The notes under the pieces: model-generated
What the model was told of the DNA's origin: nothing
The model's input: the letters and a program-made list of their open reading frames with translations, nothing else
The model's database searches: none
Assembly (NCBI GenBank): GCA_963576725.1
Contig: OY755247.1
Span: 16,308,526 to 16,372,525 of the forward strand
Length of the DNA stretch: 64,000 nucleotides
Source of the DNA: Azorinus chamasolen
Taxonomy: Eukaryota > Mollusca > Bivalvia > Cardiida > Solecurtidae
Direction of reading: 5' to 3'
Shown: positions 57,795-64,000 of the stretch, piece by piece
Position numbering within the stretch: position 1 is the first letter of the stretch
Layout: each line of letters begins with the position of its first letter
Program-made: the position numbers and the translations under genes

Positions 57795-59484
57795 TCTGGA
57801 TGACTGTAATTTACGGAATTGTTCATTGGATGCGTTTTATAGTTTTACTGATTATTACCTACATATATAATGCCCAGAACTAACTTTGAGGCACCATGAC
57901 CGCAATGATTGCTTTTTTTATATGTTACTACTGCTACATAAAGGAATGCAACAATACATAATATACAGGGTGCGGGGTTTTATGGCCTTGTAATAATAAT
58001 TGTTTGGTATTTGACAATGGGCTACTATGATAACTGACATCTGGAGACTACTGACCCTGCATGAGGCATTTCGTGTGTAATATGGCTTAGTACAATATGA
58101 TCTAAGGCCATTTAACACATTCATTCATAGATGCATAGAGAAATTCTGATGGCTTTGGTTACTGGTGTTTCCATACAAACCATAATTAAATTGCACATAC
58201 GAGTATACTGTGAAATTATGATAAAAAATGTAGTTACAGTTTTAATGTGCTGACCATATTTATTTATAGACATTATTGTTTGCAGTGGGTCCAGTCATTT
58301 AAACATAATTCACAAGCTTTAGAAACATGAATATATTAATAAAAAATTAGTAATTCTGATGTTAGCAAAATAACTGAGTAAATATAACTTAATTATAATA
58401 GTAGACGAAATGGGAACAGGGTAAATTTTTTAGAATAGACGAAATTGGAATGAAATACAGTAGACGAAATGGGAAGTAGACGATAAACCTGTTAGGGATT
58501 GTGCTTCAAGAGTTGATTATATCTAGACCCATATTTATTTAATGCTAAGGTGAAGTTGCAGCATACTGAACTACATGTATTTTGTACTTACATTGTAAAC
58601 ACATTATGCTTCTTGCATATGACATTAAATAATAATTGTGTATACTTACTCATCGAATTATGCTGCAGACGAGAGAGAGGGTAGGAGTCATGCTTTCCTT
58701 CGCTCAAGTCTGTAGTAAATCTGAGTAGTAATTTAAGACAACAACAACAACAACAACAAAACAATAATTTAACAATGTAACCTCCTGTTGGTCTTGACAA
58801 TAATTTCGCTTTCGGTCATTGCTAAGAGCAACACACGGGGTTACAAAAGGTTTTGTCTGATGCGTTCAGTTGTTGTTATAATCTTCAATGCACAACGCAT
58901 TTTTATTCTGAATCTTGCTAAAAGATAATCATTATATGCAAACTAAATGTGTTTGCAATACCTGACTATTGCTTGTGTTTATATTATTATCTGATTATGA
59001 TACATATTATACTAAATTCAGTCGTATCATACATGTACTAAGGGTTCGCCTAAAATAATCAGTATACGCTTAAATGACATTCATAGTTCTAACTCATCCG
59101 TATATTACAACATAATCGGTTGTTATATTTTACCTTCCTTTTTCGATCTGTGTTATATAGCACCAGTGTTAAATGTGAAATGCACACATCTAGCATGAAT
59201 TAAAAAAAATATAGAGCAGAACTAGCGTTTAATTCTGGACCAATCATCAACACATGATGGCTGGTCAGGATCTAAACTGCTATGCAAGATTGCCTCAACG
59301 GACCAATGGAATATAATGGTCGTTTCCTGTAGTTAAAGTTCTATACGATTTCAATCTTTACAATACCTCACTGACACAACATATTTTGATTTACTTTATG
59401 CATGTATATTACTTGATGCTTTTGCTGTTCATAAAAAATGTGAACCAAAGCGTGAATAAAATTGAGTTGAGTTGAGTTAAAAAA
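57795..59484. other. Mostly unassigned AT-rich sequence
   Basis: Four loose copies of TAGACGAAATGGGA at 58400-58475 and (CAA)n at 58739-58762. At 59451-59485, GTGAATAAAATTGAGTTGAG and an A run look like the 3' tail of a retroelement. No host exon seen. Confidence 0.4.
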
Positions 59485-60485
59485 AAATAAAAAATTATTG
59501 CCTGTCCTCGTTCCCTTGTTATAAACTTGTCGTTGATACAAGGAATTGCTCCTGACGATTTGAAATCTGCCCGAATCACCCCCTGTTCAAAAAGAATTGA
59601 TAAAACTGATGTAGGTAATTACCGCCCAGTCTCCATACTTTGTAGTTTCTCCAAGATAGATCTTTCAACGTGTTGTTTATGATCAAATAGACTCTTACTT
59701 GACTGATAGGAAATTAATTTATAAAATTCAGTCAGGTTTCAGAAAACAGTTTTCAACTGAAACTTGTCTTATTCACCTGTCTGATTTGAAATGGATAAAG
59801 GCAACCTTGTTGGTATGGTGTTACTTGATCTCCGAAAAGCATTTGATACTGTTGATCATTCAATCCTTATAATGAAACTCAAAGGTACTGGTCTTGGAGA
59901 AGATATCTTACGCTGGTTCAGGTCAAATTTATCTGATAGACAATGTTCAGCTTACTGATGTCTCTGGCACTCTATCAAAGCCTCGTAATATTTAATGAGG
60001 TGTCCCACAAGGGTCAATTCTAGGGCCTCTTTTATTTTTGATATATGTAAATGGTATGTCTGGTGTTGTCAGAAACAAACTTTTACTTCATGCAGATGAT
60101 TCTGGAATAATGATTTCAGACAGGAAAAGGGCAGTTATAGAGCTAACGCTTACTGAGGATCTTGTGTTGGTTAATCAATGGCTGATTGGTAACAAATTAC
60201 CATTACATTTGGGAAAAACAGAATCTATATTGTTTGGATCCAAACCAAAAATAAAGACAAACGATGCACTTCATATTACTTGAAGTGGACAGGATATCAA
60301 GTCTACTTCAACAGTCAAGTGTTTAGGTGCTACATTTGATGAAAATCTTACAGGTGAATCCATGGCTAGTTCTATAGTGAAAAAGCCCAATGCCAGGTTA
60401 ATGTTTTTGTGCAGAAAACAATGTTATCTCACAAATTACACTAAAAGACTCTTGGTTTTCGTACTTTACTCAAAGAAAGATTGTT
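59485..60485 (+). pseudogene. Non-LTR retrotransposon (LINE) reverse transcriptase, broken
   Basis: In shifting frames: TDVGNYRPVSIL, KIQSGFRKQFSTETCLIHL, LLDLRKAFDTVDHSIL (first catalytic Asp), RGVPQGSILGPLLFLIYVNG and HADDSGIMISD (the catalytic YADD box with His for Tyr), then the thumb region NQWLIGNKLPLHLGKTESIL. Frame breaks fall at about 59655, 59795, 59945, 59995 and 60280. It is a Jockey/CR1/L2-like group by motif wording, with no finer assignment. No endonuclease domain is in view. Dead. Confidence 0.85.
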
Positions 60486-60740
60486 ATAGATGTTTCTATT
60501 TTAAAAACATATAAATGGACTTTGTAAAAAGTATAATTATAATTATTGCTATTATTACTACTATTATTATAATTATCATTATTATCATTATTGACTATTA
60601 TCATAATTATTATTACATTAGACCACAACATCTAAATTGAATTGGTGAACGTATCATCATTACTATTATCCCTAGTTATTATTACTACTATTATTATTTA
60701 TTATTAAATATTATCATTCTTATTATTATCATTAATATTA
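60486..60740. repeat. ATT/ATC microsatellite region
   Basis: Interrupted ATT, ACT and ATC runs. 60615-60735 is also the left part of a local duplication (partner 62110-62235). Confidence 0.8.
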
Positions 60741-61102
60741 CAGTGCTCCCTCCCTACAACGGCCCTCTCAATAACGATTCCCTCCTTACAACAACGCATG
60801 TCACTGTTTCCGAAACAACACGGCTCCAGAAACAACATTTTTCCATCGTATTTTCTTTATGCCTCAATCAAACCCTATGTTGTGACCACTCTTTAGAATC
60901 GTCACAAAGTGACGATTCTAAAGAGTGGTCACAACATAGGGTTTGCTTGAGACATAACGGTTTTAGTTCTCAAAATACACCCTATCTGGTGATCTGCAAA
61001 CAAGCTAATTATGCTTGATTTTCTCTCCCTATAACAACTCCCTCTGAACAACACATACAATTTTCGTATCTCAAAGGGTGTCGTTGTAGAGGGGGAGCAC
61101 TG
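60741..61102. mobile_element. TA-4 MITE, full length, flipped loop
   Basis: CAGTGCTCCCTCCCTACAAC / GTTGTAGAGGGGGAGCACTG with TA flanks. The loop is CACAAAGTG, the exact reverse complement of the 52811 copy's CACTTTGTG. Confidence 0.92.
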
Positions 61103-61104
61103 TA

Positions 61105-61570
61105 CTATTATATTTTTTATTTTTGGTGTTACTATTTATAGTACCTTTTTAATAGTATATCTTATATAAGTACGGTCATTCTTTACGCATACAAAATGTA
61201 CCGGACAATATTTTGTGAAAGTGCCCACCTATATGGCCCGCTGTGCTCGGTAATTTCCGGTAGTTTCCGCAGGTAAAGAAAGGTAAATAACGTAACATTG
61301 ATCTATTTAATAAATTCAAAAGCAAAATAGATTAACTTTTTGCATGTTTCTATTTCATCTGAGTAAATAATAATTGATTAAAATTGATATAAAACGATTT
61401 TTTTAGTAAACGCAATAATTGATTTGCAGTCTAATACAATTGAAAAAAAAAGTGAAATAATTATTAAAGGGAGGTAATCAGGGAGCGACACGCTGAACTG
61501 CTAAAATACGTTCGTGCACAAAGAGATACGATATACTATAAGAAATAGTACAACTATTCTGTAAATGGGT
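61105..61570. repeat. Right part of a local duplication, then unassigned
   Basis: 61155-61355 (ATATAAGTACGGTCATTCTT, AAAATGTACCGGACAATATT, TTTTTGCATGTTTC) matches 62238-62435. 61360-61570 is unassigned. Confidence 0.6.
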
Positions 61571-61574
61571 GATC

Positions 61575-61712
61575 CTTCAAAAGCAAAAGTAGAAATGCAA
61601 AAAGAGAAAATTGCAGACTCGGTTTTATTGAGTATGTTCATGAGTAGTAATTAAAAGTGCAACACTACGCATGCCCCCTAGCACCGACTTAAGCAGTATT
61701 CAATTTTCAAAA
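61575..61712. repeat. Unclassified conserved repeat, copy 2
   Basis: Matches 21620-21757 over about 138 bases with few changes: AAAAAGAGAAAATTGCAGAC, TCGGTTTTATTGAGT, GCCCCCTAGCACCG, AGTATTCAATTTTC. Confidence 0.7.
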
Positions 61713-61916
61713 CTAATAACATCAAAACTTATGATCTCGAAGGACCAGAAAACATAACAACACTGACACTATAACAACACACTACGGGCCTAATCAGCCT
61801 GAAATAACTATTTTTGGGTTGACTGGTAGATAACTACAATAGTGTATGCAATAAAGCCCTCATTGGACTGTACTATTTCTTAATAATAACAATAATAATA
61901 ATAATAATAATACTAA
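61713..61916. other. No clear feature; AAT repeat at the end
   Basis: Only (AAT)n at 61880-61908. Confidence 0.45.
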
Positions 61917-61972
61917 GTGGTGTGCGGTGGTCTAGTGGTAACGCGATTGATTACAAATCCCGGTCCCTGCTA
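61917..61972 (+). repeat. tRNA-like head, probable SINE remnant
   Basis: GTGTGCGGTGGTCTAGTGGT followed by AACGCG resembles a tRNA 5' half with the A box (TRGYNNAGTGG). ACAAATCCCGGTCCC recalls a damaged B box. The spacing is far too short for a working tRNA. Confidence 0.45.
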
Positions 61973-61974
61973 AT

Positions 61975-62235
61975 TATTATAATAATTAATTAATAATAAT
62001 AATATCAGTATTAATATTATTATATAATTCAGACATGTTTGATTTATTTATATATAATTGTCAAAGGGAGAGCATTAGTACTTTACTAAAAGGAAAACTT
62101 GTAAGAGTGATTTCCCTTAGACCACAATATGTAAATGGATTTTGTGATAGTTATCATCATCATCATTATTATTATTATCATTATTGTTGGCGTTATTATT
62201 TTAATTATTATTACTTTTATTATCATCATCATTAA
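61975..62235. repeat. AT-rich microsatellites with partner of the local duplication
   Basis: ATT and ATC runs at 61975-62025 and 62150-62235. 62110-62150 (CCCTTAGACCACAATATGTA, AATGGATTTTGTGATAG) matches 60510-60640 in pieces. Confidence 0.6.
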
Positions 62236-62237
62236 TA

Positions 62238-62690
62238 TAATATAAGTACGCTCATTCTTTGCCAATATAAAATGTACCGGTTGATATTTTGCGAGTGTGC
62301 CAACTTATATGGGGCCCTCTGCGCTTGATAATTTCCAGTAGTTTCCACAAGCACAGAAAGGCAAGAAATTATCTCATTCTATATTATATATTTGATAAAT
62401 TTAATAACAAAATATATAAGCTTTTTGCATGTTTCTACGCTGACCCGAAATGAAAACTTTACATAGAATTCATAAGTATATATTTTGATAATAAATTTAT
62501 ATTCGGGGCTATTTTTTGTAGTCGAAGCTTCGATGCCATATTAATGTATCTGTGTAAATCAGATATTGCATATTTTGTAATGAATTATTCAGTTGAGAGG
62601 GGTCGAAATGAAAATTTCTTAAACATTAAAATGATCACACAGCATTTTGAAACAAGACATTTCTGACTGCATACTTAAAGTGATGTTATA
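62238..62690. repeat. Local duplication partner, then unassigned
   Basis: 62238-62435 pairs with 61155-61355. 62440-62690 has no recognised content. Confidence 0.55.
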
Positions 62691-62694
62691 ACAA

Positions 62695-63720
62695 GAGGGC
62701 CAATATGACCCTGATATCGCTCACCAGACAATCAATGGAGAAGATTTACAAAGTTTTCACTATGTTTCTATAGAAATCTTGCCACCCCTGGGGCGGGGCT
62801 TTATTTGAACACAGGGGCATAATTCATATATGTTTTGTTGAGGACTTCAAGATGATGATATGTGCCAAATATGAAAGCAGGGAAACTTCCAGTTTCAGAA
62901 GAAGATTACTATTTAGGTTTCACAATATGTTTCTATATAAAACTAGAGGGCCATTGACAGTGTTAATCTTTCAGCAGACATTTCTAACAGATCACAGGAA
63001 CTCAGTGTTATAACCCTATCAGTGCTAAGCATGACTTGACTGAAATTAGCACAGTTTTGATTCTGATCTGATACATATGTAACTTCATAATTATGTGGTT
63101 TGTACAAGAGGGTTAATTGAAAGATTGGTATGTATTAAAACAGTGTGAACAAACAGACAATAATTCTTAAGCAGACATCAACTAGAGTATAGAGCAGGTG
63201 AACTTCTCCAGTACACTAGCTGGCTAGCTAGTGGTTCAATGGAAACATTTATACTGTAGAAGTCTATTTTAAAGTATAACCCACAGGACAGAGCCAATTT
63301 ATGATATTAACAAAATTCATGAAGGTATACTAAGTAAATCTGTACATCAAATATCTAAGCTCTGGGACATGCAGTTTTTGGCTAGAAGATTTTTAAAGTT
63401 TTCCCTATGCCTAACTAATGAACCAAGCACTCTGTAACGGAAAACTGGAACAACAGTCTGCTTAAGAAAACTAGCCACCCCTGGGGCGGGGCCAATTTTG
63501 ACCCCATGGGCATAATTTATATAACTTTTGTAGAGAGTCTGAATATAATGCTATATGCCAAAGATGAAAGCTGAGAACCCTGTAGATTCAGAGGAGAAGA
63601 TTTTTAAAGGTTCAAATTGTTGACGACGGACGACGAAAGACGCACGACGCACGACGAAAGCCGACGGACATCAGGCGATCACAATAGCTCACCCTGAGCA
63701 TTTTGTGCTCTGGTGAGCTA
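62695..63720 (+). repeat. AGCTCAC repeat
   Basis: AAGAGGGCCAATATGACCCT, ATCGCTCACCAGACAATCAA, CCACCCCTGGGGCGGGGC twice, AGTATAGAGCAGGTGAACTT, and the end GACGACGGACGACGAAAGAC then AGCTCACCCTGAGCATTTTG. Its middle (63000-63430) matches 11990-12480 in reverse. Confidence 0.75.
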
Positions 63721-63727
63721 AAAATCA

Positions 63728-64000
63728 CTAGTAACCTGTGTGACCTCCATTTTTACGAATGCATTGCAGAATACGTCGCCTCATTGAATTTACGTAACGT
63801 TGTACGAGTGCGTTAGGAATACGTTGCCATTCTAACAGAAGAGCATTTTGGAGGTCATTTATGGTATCAATTTGATGATTGGACCTTGCCCCCCGACACA
63901 ATTCATCCCATAGGTATTCTATGGGGTTCACGTCTGGGAATAAAGCGGGCAAATGCAAGACGTTAATGTTATTTTGAGCAAGGAATTGTGTGGTAATACG
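63728..64000 (-). CDS. Tc1-like transposase, C-terminal part, runs off the window
   Basis: Open from the window edge (64000) to the stop at 63728. The frame continues above the internal Met with TTQFLAQNNINVLHLPALF, then PDVNPIEYLWDELCRGA (catalytic Glu) and RYVNSMRRRILQCIRKNGGH. This is the same subfamily as the 43942-44945 copy (shared RYVNSMRRRIL), but clearly a different element. It abuts the AGCTCAC repeat. Integrity upstream is unknown. Confidence 0.8.
   Translation of the reverse strand, partial: RITTQFLAQNNINVLHLPALFPDVNPIEYLWDELCRGARSNHQIDTINDLQNALLLEWQRIPNALVQRYVNSMRRRILQCIRKNGGHTGY

Overview
The window is animal nuclear DNA, AT-rich and with very low gene density. I judge it to be a bivalve mollusc, a guess resting on the style of the repeats and the Tc1-like elements; no marker in the window fixes the species. 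It holds one convincing host gene. Nine exons on the + strand between 136 and 26880 encode the 3' two thirds of a class B1 (secretin-family) G-protein-coupled receptor, from TM2 to the stop codon (403 residues in the window). Every junction is GT-AG and every codon phase closes. The N-terminal hormone-binding domain and TM1 lie upstream of base 1.

Almost everything else is mobile-element DNA, much of it nested. I use these working names. TH families have TTAA-flanked CCCWTT...AAWGGG ends, as in piggyBac-type MITEs: TH-A and TH-B (stem GCAAACAGAG...), TH-C (stem around GGATCC, ends CGCTGCCAA), TH-D (stem GTAAATAGTG, ends CGCTTGCT) and TH-E (stem AAATAGAGCATTTGCTCC). TA families begin CAG and are flanked by TA, as in Tc1/mariner/pogo-type MITEs: TA-1 (CAGTAAAACCTCTCTATAAC), TA-2 (CAGTAAAACCCCTCTAATG), TA-3 (CAGGCGAACTTCGATATC) and TA-4 (CAGTGCTCCCTCCCTACAAC). 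H-5 (TTCTCCACCAAACCCTATAC) and H-6 (CAAGCTTTTGATTGGTCAG) are further hairpin repeats. AGCTCAC repeats have ~155-165 bp tandem cores. GGGGTATA repeats end in a CCCC..GGGGGTATAC motif followed by (GTCC)n or (GGTC)n.

Layout: 1-26880 is receptor gene exons in MITE-filled introns, with a 21-bp array (1268-1665), a 24-bp array (4886-5232), a 48-bp array (6700-7795) and a 145-bp nuclear-receptor-half-site array (13342-14270). 26881-47390 is MITEs plus two Tc1-like elements (27891-28958 and 43666-45233), GGGGTATA and AGCTCAC repeats and a 47-bp array split by a nested insertion. 47600-52440 is a dead mariner gene broken by a 3,823-bp inverted-repeat element (47989-51811) with six copies of a 14-bp subterminal motif. 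52440-64000 is MITEs, AGCTCAC and GACCTTGACC arrays, a broken LINE reverse transcriptase (59485-60485), a local duplication and the edge of another Tc1-like element.

The nested insertions give empty-site comparisons. TH elements enter at TTAA and TA elements at TA. Six families with otherwise different stems share the hairpin apex GCTCCTNNAGGAGC.
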